From Microvirga lupini (lineage in GTDB: Bacteria > Pseudomonadota > Alphaproteobacteria > Rhizobiales > Beijerinckiaceae): a stretch of 64,000 nt of DNA. The position numbers were made by a program, and so were the translations under genes. The stretch lies in NCBI RefSeq assembly GCF_014191055.1, contig NZ_JACHWB010000001.1:186001-250000 (forward strand), in the 5' to 3' direction. Numbering within the stretch: the first letter of the stretch is position 1; every line of letters begins with the position of its first letter. Below are positions 27,007-38,214 of this stretch, in pieces. The notes below the pieces were generated by a model, which had not been told where the DNA came from, did no database searches, and was given only the letters and a program-made list of their open reading frames with translations.

Positions 27007-28248
27007 TCAGCTCCGGTAGTCGCCGTTGATCTCCACATAGGCTTTGGTGAGATCGCAGGTCCAAGCAGTGGCTTCGCCGCGGCCGAGGCCGAGATCCACG
27101 CGGATCGTGATCTCGTCCCCCTTCATGTAGGCAGAGGTCTTTGCCTCGTCGTATTCCGGATCGCGGGCGCCCTTCACGGCGACGCGGATATCGCCGAACC
27201 AGATCGCGAGCTTGTCCCGCTCGGCCGGTTCGCCGGCTTTGCCCACCGCCATGACCACGCGGCCCCAATTGGCGTCCTCGCCGGCCACCGCGGTCTTCAC
27301 CAGGGGCGAATTGGCAATCGCCATGGCGATGCGTTTGGCCGAGGTGGCGCCCGTGGCGCCGGTTACCTTCACGGTGACGAACTTGCGCGCGCCCTCGCCG
27401 TCGCGGGCGACCTGCTGGGCGAGGTCGCACAGAAGGCTTTCCAGCGCGGCACGGAACTCCTTGAGGCGCCGGTCGCTCGGCAGCGAGATCGCCGGCGCTC
27501 CCTTGGCGGCGGCCGTGCCCGTGGCGAAGAAGAGCAGCGTGTCGGACGTAGAGGTGTCGCTGTCCACGGTCACGCAGTTGAAGCTCTTGTCGGCGCCCTT
27601 CTTCAGCAAGGCCTGGAGCGTGGGAGCAGCGATGGGCGCGTCGGTGAACACGAAGGACAGCATAGTGGCCATGTCGGGGGCGATCATGCCGGCACCCTTG
27701 GCGATGCCGTTGATGGTCACCTCGACGCCACCGATTTTCGCCGTGCGGGTCGCCACCTTCGGGAAGGTGTCGGTGGTCATGATGGCCTTGGCCGCATCGG
27801 TCCATCCGGTGGGCTTGGCCTTCTTCTCGCAGGCGCTAAGCACCCCCTGAAACTTGCTGGCATCGAGCGGCTCGCCGATGACGCCGGTCGAGGCGATGAA
27901 GACCTGCGACGCCCGGCAGCCTGCCGCCTCGGCGGCGATGTCGGCGGTGAGCTTCACCGCCTCGGCACCCTTCTTGCCCGTGAAGGCATTGGCGTTCCCT
28001 GAGTTCACCACCAGGGCCCGCGCCGTACCCTTGGCCAAATTCTTGCGGCACCAATCGACCGGGGCCGAGGGGCACTTGGACCGGGTGAAGACACCTGCCA
28101 CGGCCGTATCCTTCGGCAGCGTCACGTAGAGCACGTCCGTCCGGTTCTTGTATCGGATGCCGGCCTCTGCCGTCGCGATCCTGACGCCTTCGAGGGCGGG
28201 AAGCGTCGGGAACGACGTGGGCGCGAGCGGAGACACGGTTTTGGACAT
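27007..28248 (-). CDS. argJ: bifunctional ornithine acetyltransferase / N-acetylglutamate synthase
   Basis: 413 residues from ATG 28248; the reading frame stays open far upstream but without homology. Transfers acetyl from N-acetylornithine to glutamate in cyclic arginine synthesis. The autoprocessing site lies in [10 protein letters not shown], cut before the threonine nucleophile, giving alpha and beta chains. Other family blocks are [22 protein letters not shown] and [12 protein letters not shown]. It is monocistronic, with a hairpin terminator at 26944. Confidence 0.96.
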   Translation of the reverse strand: MSKTVSPLAPTSFPTLPALEGVRIATAEAGIRYKNRTDVLYVTLPKDTAVAGVFTRSKCPSAPVDWCRKNLAKGTARALVVNSGNANAFTGKKGAEAVKLTADIAAEAAGCRASQVFIASTGVIGEPLDASKFQGVLSACEKKAKPTGWTDAAKAIMTTDTFPKVATRTAKIGGVEVTINGIAKGAGMIAPDMATMLSFVFTDAPIAAPTLQALLKKGADKSFNCVTVDSDTSTSDTLLFFATGTAAAKGAPAISLPSDRRLKEFRAALESLLCDLAQQVARDGEGARKFVTVKVTGATGATSAKRIAMAIANSPLVKTAVAGEDANWGRVVMAVGKAGEPAERDKLAIWFGDIRVAVKGARDPEYDEAKTSAYMKGDEITIRVDLGLGRGEATAWTCDLTKAYVEINGDYRS

Positions 28249-28413
28249 GGACGAACTCGACAGGAGGCGTTGGGATACGACGTTGCGAGCCGCGACCTGT
28301 GGTTTTTTAAGGCTTTTTGTCAAGTCAAAGCTGCATCGAACGTCACTGTCACAAGGCGGAACGACGCCTCGCCCCTGCCGTTGACCCGGTCTTGAGAACG
28401 ATGGAGGCCTCCT

Positions 28414-28626
28414 GTGACAGGCAAGCACCCCAAGACCCAACCCCAGGACCGTCCCCGCAGCGACCTTGCGGTCGATCCGGGCATCGGCCGCTCGAAAGGC
28501 TCCACCATGGCCGGCGAGGACCCGCGCGATCTCGACGGCGGCTCCACTTTCCAGGGCGATGTCGAGAACCAGACCAACCGCGAGGGTGGCGTCGATCCGA
28601 ACCGGATGGGCCGGACGAACAAGTGA
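28414..28626 (+). CDS. small hydrophilic protein of unknown function
   Basis: 70 residues from GTG 28414, preceded by GGAGG at six bases. Entirely polar, rich in D, G, R and N ([30 protein letters not shown]); likely disordered. No export signal or membrane segment. The codon pattern is like the surrounding genes. Family not recognised. The ribosome site and GC-rich third positions favour a real gene over chance. Confidence 0.6.
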   Translation: MTGKHPKTQPQDRPRSDLAVDPGIGRSKGSTMAGEDPRDLDGGSTFQGDVENQTNREGGVDPNRMGRTNK

Positions 28627-28681
28627 CGACAATTCCCTCCCTTCAAGGGGAGGGAAGACGCGATCGGGAATAACACCCCAA

Positions 28682-28714
28682 AGCAAAAAGGGCGGCCCCA
28701 AGGGCCGCCCTGAA
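28682..28714 (-). terminator. intrinsic terminator of the parvulin gene
   Basis: Stem AGGGCGGCC/GGCCGCCCT with a short loop and a leftward T-run (aaaaa on the + strand), 20 bases after the stop codon at 28735. Confidence 0.88.
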
Positions 28715-28734
28715 CCTTTCCGAAGCTGAGAACC

Positions 28735-29637
28735 TTACGGCTGCTTCTGCTCGACGAGGTTGCCCTTGTCGTCCAGGCGCTCGACCTTGGCGTTCTTGCG
28801 CAGGCCGAGGATCAGGTCCTGCTGGGCCTTGCGGGCGAGATAGGCTTCCACCTGGTCCTTGGTCTCCTCGAAGGTCGGAGCTGGCTTGTTGCGCTTCTCC
28901 TCGACTTTGATCACGTGCCAGCCGAACTGGCTCTTCACGGGATCGGAGATCTGGCCGGCCTCCATCTTGAAGGCAGCCTCGGCGAATGGCTCGACCATGC
29001 GGTCCTTGGTGAAGAAGCCGAGGTCGCCGCCATCGGTCTTGGAGCCCGGGTCCTTCGAGACCTCGCCGGCCACCTTGGCGAAGTCCTCGCCGCCCTTCAC
29101 ACGGGTGGCGATCTTCTTGGCCTCGTCCTCATTCTCCACCAGGATATGACGGGCGCGGACCTCCTGCTCGGCCGGCACGTTCTTGACGGTCTCGTCATAA
29201 AGCTTGCGGGCGGCCTCGGGGGTCACGGCCTTCTTGGCTTCCTGATCCAGGTACTCGTCGAGAAGCGTCTTGTCCCGATTATAGGCGAGCTTGCGGGCAA
29301 ATTCGGCGCCGCTGCCGACCTTGGCGGCCTCGGCCGCCTTGGCCCCGAGCTTCAGGTCGATCATGTAGCCGGTGAGAAGCTCGCGCTTCTGCTCATCGGG
29401 CACGTTGGGCATCTGGAGAGCCGAGTCCTCGGCCGCGATGGCGAGGTCGCCTTCTGTGATCTCGACGCCGTTGACGCGGGCCACCACCTTGGCGGGATCG
29501 ACGGCCGGAACGGTCGCCGGGGACGTAGCAGGGGCCGCAGGGGTGGGCGGGGTCTGGGCGAAGGCAGCGCCGGCCAGGAGCGGCAGGGCGGCGCCGAGGG
29601 TCAGAAGGCTCTTCCGGACGTTGAGTGAGCGATTCAT
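28735..29637 (-). CDS. periplasmic peptidyl-prolyl cis-trans isomerase, parvulin (PpiC/SurA) type
   Basis: 300 residues from ATG 29637 with an AGAGGAAA site. A signal peptide of about 27 residues (cut after AFA) is followed by a Pro/Ala linker and a SurA-like N-domain (about 50-140). The parvulin domain is about 155-250 (RARHILVENEDEAKKIA, GGDLGFFTKDRMVEPFAEAAF, SQFGWHVIKVE). It assists folding of exported proteins. It is divergent to secA across 249 bases, which places export and folding side by side. Confidence 0.93.
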   Translation of the reverse strand: MNRSLNVRKSLLTLGAALPLLAGAAFAQTPPTPAAPATSPATVPAVDPAKVVARVNGVEITEGDLAIAAEDSALQMPNVPDEQKRELLTGYMIDLKLGAKAAEAAKVGSGAEFARKLAYNRDKTLLDEYLDQEAKKAVTPEAARKLYDETVKNVPAEQEVRARHILVENEDEAKKIATRVKGGEDFAKVAGEVSKDPGSKTDGGDLGFFTKDRMVEPFAEAAFKMEAGQISDPVKSQFGWHVIKVEEKRNKPAPTFEETKDQVEAYLARKAQQDLILGLRKNAKVERLDDKGNLVEQKQP

Positions 29638-29886
29638 TCGTGTTTCCTCTGGTGAGCGTGATCGCCCACGGACAGCGACGATCAGATGGCCGAATGTGTT
29701 TACGTTTGCAAGTGATGGCATATTTATGTCACAGCATCGCCGCTCGCGGGGTCTTGAACGCCTCTCCGGGCACCCCTTGAGGCTGCGCCATTCAGGCACG
29801 GCCTTTAAGATGCAATCTGGCATGATTAGGTCTATAAGGCGGCCCAAACGCCCCTTATCCCTTTACGGAATTTTCGAAGGCTCCCG

Positions 29887-32697
<2,811 letters not shown>

Positions 32698-32723
32698 ACG
32701 CAAGAATTGACGTTCTGGACAGG

Positions 32724-32752
32724 AAAAGCCCGGCCGCTGTGCCGGGCTTTTT
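32724..32752 (+). terminator. intrinsic terminator of secA
   Basis: AAAAGCCCGGC/GCCGGGCTTTTT stem-loop 27 bases after the secA stop, with a T5 tract. Confidence 0.92.
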
Positions 32753-32769
32753 GCTGAGACGGTGATCTA

Positions 32770-32808
32770 CAGCATCGAACGTGAGTTCGAATTCACGTCT
32801 GATGCTTT
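32770..32808. repeat. palindromic repeat, copy 2
   Basis: Same core as 3375-3414 (gcatcgaacgtgagttcgaattcac shared in sequence, given here by its halves gcatcgaacgtgag and ttcgaattcac). It lies between convergent secA and the DUF1194 gene, and its right edge (ctttaa) contributes bases of the DUF1194 stop codon at 32807-32809. Confidence 0.75.
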
Positions 32809-33652
32809 AAAGGTCTTTCCCGACCTCGTGCCTCGGAAAGGCATGAGGCTCCAGTCCCGGATCGTCCCACAGGCTCTCGCTGGTGTCGCAATCCGTGAGA
32901 GGCACGGTTCGCGCGGTCTGCACCGGCCAGCCGGGCTCCGGACCACCTGCGATTTCCCGAGCGATCTTGGCTCGGGTTTCCGTCAGGAATTGGCTGCGCT
33001 CCCTGACGGGGATCATGAACGCGTTGGCGCCTCCGATCACGCAATCGCGGTAATACGCGTCCAGGGTGGCATTCTCCCGTCGCTCCGGGTCTCGAAGCAT
33101 GATGGGGAGGCCGTTGATGGTCACGCCGTGGGCGATTGCCTTGTCGCGCATCTCCGTGATCAGGGGTCCCTGGTTGTTTGAGCCGTCTCCCGAAATATCA
33201 ATCACGCGCCGCGCGGCCAGGACATGGCTGGACCCCATGAGAGCAAGGCTGAAGTCGATAGCTTCCGAAATCGAAGTGCCGGCCACCCGGTAAATGGGCG
33301 CGCGGGCCAGCTGGTCAGCGAACGAGAGACTGTCCTCGGGACTTTCCAGGATGGTCCAGGACACGACGACATTCTGGAAGCGCGGATGGGCCCCGGCCCA
33401 TTCCACATATGCGACGGCAATGCGCCCGACCAAGCCGCCATGGATTGCCTGGTGAATCATCGGCGAGCGGAACGCCTCCACGTAGCCCTGCCTTTGCAGA
33501 TGCTGCTCACCCGGATCCATGGAGGTGGAGACATCGACGGCAAGGACCAGAGCCAGGTCAACTTCGACCGGAGCACGGTGCCAGGCAGACACACAGGTGA
33601 GAAGCCCCATCGCCGCGATGGGGACGAGCCATGGAGCCTTGGGATATCGCAT
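32807..33652 (-). CDS. DUF1194 von Willebrand A-like secreted protein
   Basis: 281 residues. A leader or membrane anchor covers about 8-24 (PWLVPIAAMGLLTCVSA). The vWA-like domain has the metal-site motif DVSTSMD (about 40-46), then VEWAG, ISEAIDFSLALM and VIDISGDGSNNQG. DUF1194 proteins are secreted or periplasmic, and their partners are unknown. The stop codon lies in the edge of a palindromic repeat, so the last residues may have been altered by its insertion. A c-type cytochrome gene is upstream (53 bases) and may be co-transcribed. Confidence 0.9.
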   Translation of the reverse strand: MRYPKAPWLVPIAAMGLLTCVSAWHRAPVEVDLALVLAVDVSTSMDPGEQHLQRQGYVEAFRSPMIHQAIHGGLVGRIAVAYVEWAGAHPRFQNVVVSWTILESPEDSLSFADQLARAPIYRVAGTSISEAIDFSLALMGSSHVLAARRVIDISGDGSNNQGPLITEMRDKAIAHGVTINGLPIMLRDPERRENATLDAYYRDCVIGGANAFMIPVRERSQFLTETRAKIAREIAGGPEPGWPVQTARTVPLTDCDTSESLWDDPGLEPHAFPRHEVGKDL

Positions 33653-33705
33653 CGCGATCTCCCCCTGATGAAGGGTCTGTTCTCCTCAGACCCCCAAATG
33701 CTTCA

Positions 33706-34146
33706 TCACGTGTCTTTCCGGCGATAGGTTTCATGGCATCCGCCGCAGTTCTGCCCGACCCGCTGAATGGCGGCCTGCAGGCTGGTCTGGTCGGTCACCG
33801 CGCTCTGAGCCGCCCTCGCATCCTGCTGGAGCTTGGCCGCATGGGCGTCGAAATCGGCCTTGCGCTCCCAGATCGTGGGGAGAGCGGCCGTCTTGCCCTG
33901 GGTGGAACCAGCCGGGAACAGCGGAGGAATCTGGCTGGCATTCTGCTCGAGCCGCTGGAAAGCCGCCTGGGCCGTTGCAGCATTGAACGGGGCTTGTCCC
34001 CGGGCCATGCCGGTCAAGGCCCGCATCTGCTCCTGATTGTTCTTCATCAGGTTCTGGCGCTGGGTGATCGGATCGCTTGACTGGGCGAGGACCGCAAGAC
34101 CGCTGGCGATCAGCACGCCGAGTGCGGCAATAACCGTTCTTTGCAT
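33706..34146 (-). CDS. cytochrome c' -like class II cytochrome
   Basis: 146 residues from ATG 34146 (GGGAGGG site). A signal peptide of about 21 residues (cut after VLA) leads to a four-helix bundle with the heme motif CGGCH near the C-terminus (NCGGCHETYRRKD) and IWERKADFDAHAAKLQ in helix 3. Position of the heme site and length are those of cytochrome c', a periplasmic heme protein that binds NO or CO. The sixth-ligand environment is not clear, so electron transfer is an alternative. Confidence 0.9.
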   Translation of the reverse strand: MQRTVIAALGVLIASGLAVLAQSSDPITQRQNLMKNNQEQMRALTGMARGQAPFNAATAQAAFQRLEQNASQIPPLFPAGSTQGKTAALPTIWERKADFDAHAAKLQQDARAAQSAVTDQTSLQAAIQRVGQNCGGCHETYRRKDT

Positions 34147-34350
34147 GATAACCCTCCCTGCCCCAGTGCCAGAATGTCGGCTTCGCGGTGAAAGAACTAT
34201 TGAGAATGAGAGGTAACGCCGGCTATTCCGCCGAAGTGCCGGCTCCGCGCCATCGGCTGCCCTGACATTTTGCCCGAGCCGAAACGCTCGTCTCGACGGT
34301 GAACCCGTGCCATAAGGCCGCCGCAACTCCTCCTCCAATCCCCAAAGATC

Positions 34351-35973
34351 ATGATTCGAATCGAGAACGTCAGCAAGCAGAGCAGCCACCGGATCCTCTT
34401 CATCGAGGCATCTGGCACCCTTCAAAAGGGCGAGAAGATCGGCCTCGTCGGCCCCAACGGTGCGGGAAAGACGACGCTCTTTCGCATGGTCACCAAGGAG
34501 GAGCAGCCGGACGAGGGCCAGATCTCCGTCGATCGCGGCATCACCATCGGATACTTCAGCCAGGACGTGGGCGAGATGGCGGGCCGCAGCGCCGTGGCCG
34601 AAGTGATGGAGGGTGCCGGCCCCGTGAGTGCTGTGGCGGCGGAACTGCGCGACCTCGAGGCCGCCATGGTGGATCCAGACAGGGCGGACGAGCTCGACAA
34701 GATCATCGAGCGCTATGGCGAGGTGCAGGCGCGCTACGAGGAGCTCGACGGCTATTCGCTCGAGGGCCGGGCGCGCGAGGTTCTGGCGGGGTTAGGTTTT
34801 TCCCAGGAGATGATGGACGGCGACGTCGGAGGATTGTCCGGCGGCTGGAAGATGCGCGTGGCCCTGGGGCGCATTCTTCTGATGCGCCCCGACGTGATGC
34901 TCCTCGACGAGCCGAGCAACCATCTCGATCTCGAGAGCCTGATCTGGCTGGAGGAGTTCCTGAAGGGTTATGACGGCGCGCTGCTCATGACCTCACACGA
35001 CCGCGCCTTCATGAACCGCATCGTCAACAAGATCATGGAGATCGACGGCGGCTCCCTCACCACCTATTCGGGCAATTACGAGTTCTACGAGCAGCAGCGT
35101 GCGTTGAACGAGCAGCAGCAGCAGGCGCAGTTCGAGCGCCAGCAGGCGATGCTCGCGAAGGAAATCAAGTTCATCGAGCGCTTCAAGGCGCGTGCCTCCC
35201 ATGCCGCGCAGGTGCAGAGCCGGGTCAAGAAGCTGGAGAAGATCGACCGGGTGGAGCCGCCCAAGCGCCGGCAATCGGTGGCGTTCGACTTCCTGCCCGC
35301 GCCGCGTTCGGGCGACGACGTGGTCAGCCTCAAGAACGTGCACAAGCGCTATGGCAGCCGCAGCATCTATGAGGGCTTCGACTTCGGGGTGCGCCGGAAG
35401 GAGCGCTGGTGCGTCATGGGCGTCAATGGCGCCGGCAAGTCGACGCTTCTGAAGCTGGTAGCGGGTGCCACAGCTCCCGACGAGGGATCGGTAACGGTCG
35501 GCGCGAGCGTCAAGATGGGCTACTTCGCCCAGCACGCCATGGAGGTGCTGGAGGGCGATCGCACGGTGTTCGAGTTTCTGGAGGATTCCTTCCCGCAAGC
35601 CGGGCAGGGGTCTCTGCGCACGCTTGCCGGCTGCTTCGGCTTCTCAGGGGACGATGCGGAAAAGAAGTGTCGCGTGCTCTCGGGCGGCGAGAAGGCGCGT
35701 CTCGTGATGGCCAAGATGCTCTACGATCCGCCGAACTTCCTGGTTCTCGATGAGCCCACGAACCATCTGGACATCGCCACCAAGGAAATGCTGATCGACG
35801 CGCTGTCGAAATACGAGGGCACCATGCTCTTCGTCTCGCACGACCGCCACTTCCTGGCCGCCCTGTCCAACCGCCTCCTGGAAATCACCCCGGAGGGCGT
35901 TCATCAATATGGCGGCGGCTACACCGAATATGTGGAGCGCACCGGCCAGGAGGCGCCGGGTCTGCGGCACTGA
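34351..35973 (+). CDS. ABC-F family ribosome-associated ATPase
   Basis: 540 residues, two ABC domains with no membrane part. Walker A1 is GPNGAGKT (34-41), the first signature LSGGWKMRVALGRILL, and Walker B LLLDEPSNHLD. Between the domains lies the charged P-site/arm linker (EQQQQAQFERQQAMLAKEIKFIERF). The second set is GVNGAGKS, LSGGEKARLVMAKML and LVLDEPTNHLD. ABC-F proteins act at the ribosomal E site to relieve stalled translation. The linker and GGW signature place it between YheS and YbiT types; I cannot pick one. Confidence 0.93.
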   Translation: MIRIENVSKQSSHRILFIEASGTLQKGEKIGLVGPNGAGKTTLFRMVTKEEQPDEGQISVDRGITIGYFSQDVGEMAGRSAVAEVMEGAGPVSAVAAELRDLEAAMVDPDRADELDKIIERYGEVQARYEELDGYSLEGRAREVLAGLGFSQEMMDGDVGGLSGGWKMRVALGRILLMRPDVMLLDEPSNHLDLESLIWLEEFLKGYDGALLMTSHDRAFMNRIVNKIMEIDGGSLTTYSGNYEFYEQQRALNEQQQQAQFERQQAMLAKEIKFIERFKARASHAAQVQSRVKKLEKIDRVEPPKRRQSVAFDFLPAPRSGDDVVSLKNVHKRYGSRSIYEGFDFGVRRKERWCVMGVNGAGKSTLLKLVAGATAPDEGSVTVGASVKMGYFAQHAMEVLEGDRTVFEFLEDSFPQAGQGSLRTLAGCFGFSGDDAEKKCRVLSGGEKARLVMAKMLYDPPNFLVLDEPTNHLDIATKEMLIDALSKYEGTMLFVSHDRHFLAALSNRLLEITPEGVHQYGGGYTEYVERTGQEAPGLRH

Positions 35974-36001
35974 AGGCCAAACGTCATCCGATCGAACTCC
36001 G

Positions 36002-36029
36002 AAGCCCGGCCCCTCAGCCGGGCTTTTTT
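36002..36029 (+). terminator. intrinsic terminator of the ABC-F gene
   Basis: AAGCCCGGC/GCCGGGCTTTTTT hairpin 28 bases after the stop codon, with T6. Confidence 0.92.
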
Positions 36030-36154
36030 GCTGCGTGACGCCAGCTTGAGGCAAGCAACGTGGGCAATAAGGCAGGGACCGAACAACCTTTTTGAAAAGC
36101 GTCCGTCACAGGTCCTTCTCACATTTCCTTTCTCACTTTGCAGGCCGAACCATC

Positions 36155-36538
36155 ATGGCATTGAACACGTCTCTTCCGGTGCTCATCGTTGACGACTACC
36201 AGACGATGCTGCGCATTATCCGCAACCTTCTGAAGCAGATCGGCTTCAACGACGTCGACGAGGCGAAGGACGGCTCGGAGGCTCTGGGCAAGCTCAAGGA
36301 GAAGAAGTACGGGCTGGTGATCTCCGACTGGAATATGGCGCCCATGACCGGCTTCGAGCTTCTGCAGCAGGTGCGGGCTGACGCGGAGCTGGGCAGCCTG
36401 CCGTTCATCATGATCACCGCCGAGGCCAAGACCGAGAACGTGGTGGCGGCCAAGCAGGCCGGCGTCAACAACTACATCGTCAAGCCCTTCAACGCCGATA
36501 CCCTGCGCTCGAAGATCGCCGCCGTGCTGGGTGAGTAG
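36155..36538 (+). CDS. cheY: chemotaxis response regulator CheY
   Basis: 127 residues from ATG 36155, a single receiver domain. The acidic pocket is D13/D14 (VDDY), the phospho-acceptor D58 (ISDWNM), the switch T88 and K110 (YIVKPF). It matches E. coli CheY numbering shifted by one. It binds the flagellar switch when phosphorylated. It lies five bases before cheZ, so regulator and phosphatase are one operon; no kinase, receptor or flagellar gene is in the window. Confidence 0.94.
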   Translation: MALNTSLPVLIVDDYQTMLRIIRNLLKQIGFNDVDEAKDGSEALGKLKEKKYGLVISDWNMAPMTGFELLQQVRADAELGSLPFIMITAEAKTENVVAAKQAGVNNYIVKPFNADTLRSKIAAVLGE

Positions 36539-36543
36539 TCGCC

Positions 36544-37251
36544 ATGCGCCTTCCACCGCCTGTTTCCTTTGACCCTTTGAGCCTGGATCTCCTGGCCCAG
36601 TCCCGCGAGAGCATCGCGGCCCGTCGGCATGCCGAGATCATGCGCGGCATGGCGGCCATCCACGCGGCTCTTGAGCCGAGCAGCGGGGCCTCCAAGGCCC
36701 TTCTGGACCAGATCCGGACCGACCTGCGCGAGGCGCTTAACCTCAAGGAGGAGCTCGACGCCATCACGGAGTCGATCCAGCGCACCAAGCGTGAGATCGC
36801 GACCCTTCACTCCCACAGCCCGGGCGGGCAGGTGACCAGCGTCACCGACGAGCTCGGCGCCGTGGTGTCCGGCACGGAGGCTGCCACCAACAGCATCCTG
36901 GCGGCCGCCGAGGAGATCGACGAGATCACCGGCGCACTGGCCTCCCGCCTGTCCGGCCCCGATGCCGAGATGGCGCGGCAGATCTCTGACCGGGTCATCA
37001 CGATCTTCGAGGCCTGCAACTTCCAGGACATTACCGGCCAGCGCATCAGCAAGGTCGTCGGCTCCATGAAGTTCATCGAGGAGCGCGTGACCCAGATGGC
37101 GCAGATCTGGGGCGGCCTGGAAAGCTTCAACGACGTGGAAGCCTTCCAAATGCCGGAGCGGGAGGGGGACGAGGCTCTCCTGAACGGGCCGGCCCTGGAC
37201 GGCGACCCGAACCGCACCTCCCAGGATGCCATCGATGCCCTTTTCGGGTGA
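36544..37251 (+). CDS. cheZ: CheY-P phosphatase CheZ
   Basis: 235 residues, mostly long helices. The phosphatase motif is NFQDITGQRISK, in which D162 and Q166 correspond to the catalytic D143/Q147 of E. coli. The C-terminal SQDAIDALFG is the amphipathic peptide that docks on CheY, joined by a flexible acidic linker. It dephosphorylates CheY and ends in a strong terminator. Confidence 0.93.
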   Translation: MRLPPPVSFDPLSLDLLAQSRESIAARRHAEIMRGMAAIHAALEPSSGASKALLDQIRTDLREALNLKEELDAITESIQRTKREIATLHSHSPGGQVTSVTDELGAVVSGTEAATNSILAAAEEIDEITGALASRLSGPDAEMARQISDRVITIFEACNFQDITGQRISKVVGSMKFIEERVTQMAQIWGGLESFNDVEAFQMPEREGDEALLNGPALDGDPNRTSQDAIDALFG

Positions 37252-37276
37252 TGGGACCTGAATCGGCGACAGAGGA

Positions 37277-37305
37277 AAAGCCCGGCCGCCGTTGCCGGGC
37301 TTTTT
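37277..37305 (+). terminator. intrinsic terminator of cheYZ
   Basis: AAAAGCCCGGC/GCCGGGCTTTTT stem-loop 25 bases after cheZ. Confidence 0.92.
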
Positions 37306-37388
37306 GTTGTCCGCTGCTCATCCTCTAAGCTGGCGCATCGTGCAAACCCGGAGGGCTACGTCAGTGAAAACCGGGTCCGCACGATGCG

Positions 37389-37910
37389 CTAGCTCCGAAG
37401 CAGCGTCAGATCCGTCGTCGCCCGGACAGGGCCATTCACACCGATGCGATCTGTGACGACGATTCGAAAGCGGTTCGGGTCGAGGCTTGCAACGCGCATC
37501 TGGGCCGTCCTGTCACCGTAAAGGGGCCTTGGCCACTCGATCGCAAGATCGAAATCCGCCCCCACCTGCCGGCCTCTGAGTTGGGCCGTCCCAACCCGAG
37601 ACCCCGTGTAGGTGCCGGTGACCTGGCCCGACCCGGAATCCCAGGACAGGTGGGCACTGACTGATCTCGCGATGATCAGATAGGCCCAGCACGTGCCTTC
37701 AAGTGACAGGCTGGTTTCCCCTTGTTGCAGGATCGTGAAGCGGCAGCGGACCTGATGGGAGTTTGCCTCCGGACCTTCCACGATGGTTCCAGTGCCGGAG
37801 AAGGAGCCCGCGTAGCGATCAAAGCTCTCTGGAACGGCGCTCACTGGGCCGGTTGCGGTGCAGACCAAGACAAGAACACCACAGAACAACCGGCGCGAAA
37901 GGCAATGCAT
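37389..37910 (-). CDS. secreted protein of unknown function
   Basis: 173 residues from ATG 37910, with a GGGAGG site. A signal peptide covers about 1-25 (cut after VSA). The mature part reads as a beta-rich, lipocalin-like barrel: YAGSFSGTGTIVEG, VRCRFTILQQGETSLSLEGTCWAY, GQVTGTYTGSRVGTAQLRGRQ, MRVASLDPNRFRIVVTDR. Two cysteines (about 55 and 73) could pair. Family not recognised; no functional hint from neighbours. Confidence 0.75.
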   Translation of the reverse strand: MHCLSRRLFCGVLVLVCTATGPVSAVPESFDRYAGSFSGTGTIVEGPEANSHQVRCRFTILQQGETSLSLEGTCWAYLIIARSVSAHLSWDSGSGQVTGTYTGSRVGTAQLRGRQVGADFDLAIEWPRPLYGDRTAQMRVASLDPNRFRIVVTDRIGVNGPVRATTDLTLLRS

Positions 37911-38214
37911 GGATGCCTCCCTCTGGAACGGACAGATCGGATCTTGGCCTTGCCGCAAATGAGGATCGAGGTGTTGGGCCTGCGACCGTGCTCAGCTCGG
38001 TCTCATTAGGCCGATCGCAGGCATTCTGCCATGGTCGAGGCGCGACAATGCTGCCGAATTGCTGACCCTAAGTCCGAATCGCCATCCTGCCAGCATTAAA
38101 ATCGACGGGACGGGCTGGTTGGAAGAGTCTCCGTGCCAAGCCGTTGAGCCTGGCGCTGCACACGAAAAAGCCCGCCGGGGAGGCGGGCTTTTGAGAGCGT
38201 GTTGCGAGTGCCGC
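37911..38214. other. 304-bp gap between the secreted protein and the L,D-transpeptidase
   Basis: Holds the L,D-transpeptidase terminator at 38166 and the upstream region of the secreted-protein gene. No other gene, RNA or repeat seen. Confidence 0.4.
38166..38192 (-). terminator. intrinsic terminator of the L,D-transpeptidase gene
   Basis: AAAAGCCCGCC/GGCGGGCTTTT hairpin with a leftward T-run, 23 bases after the stop codon at 38215. Confidence 0.9.
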
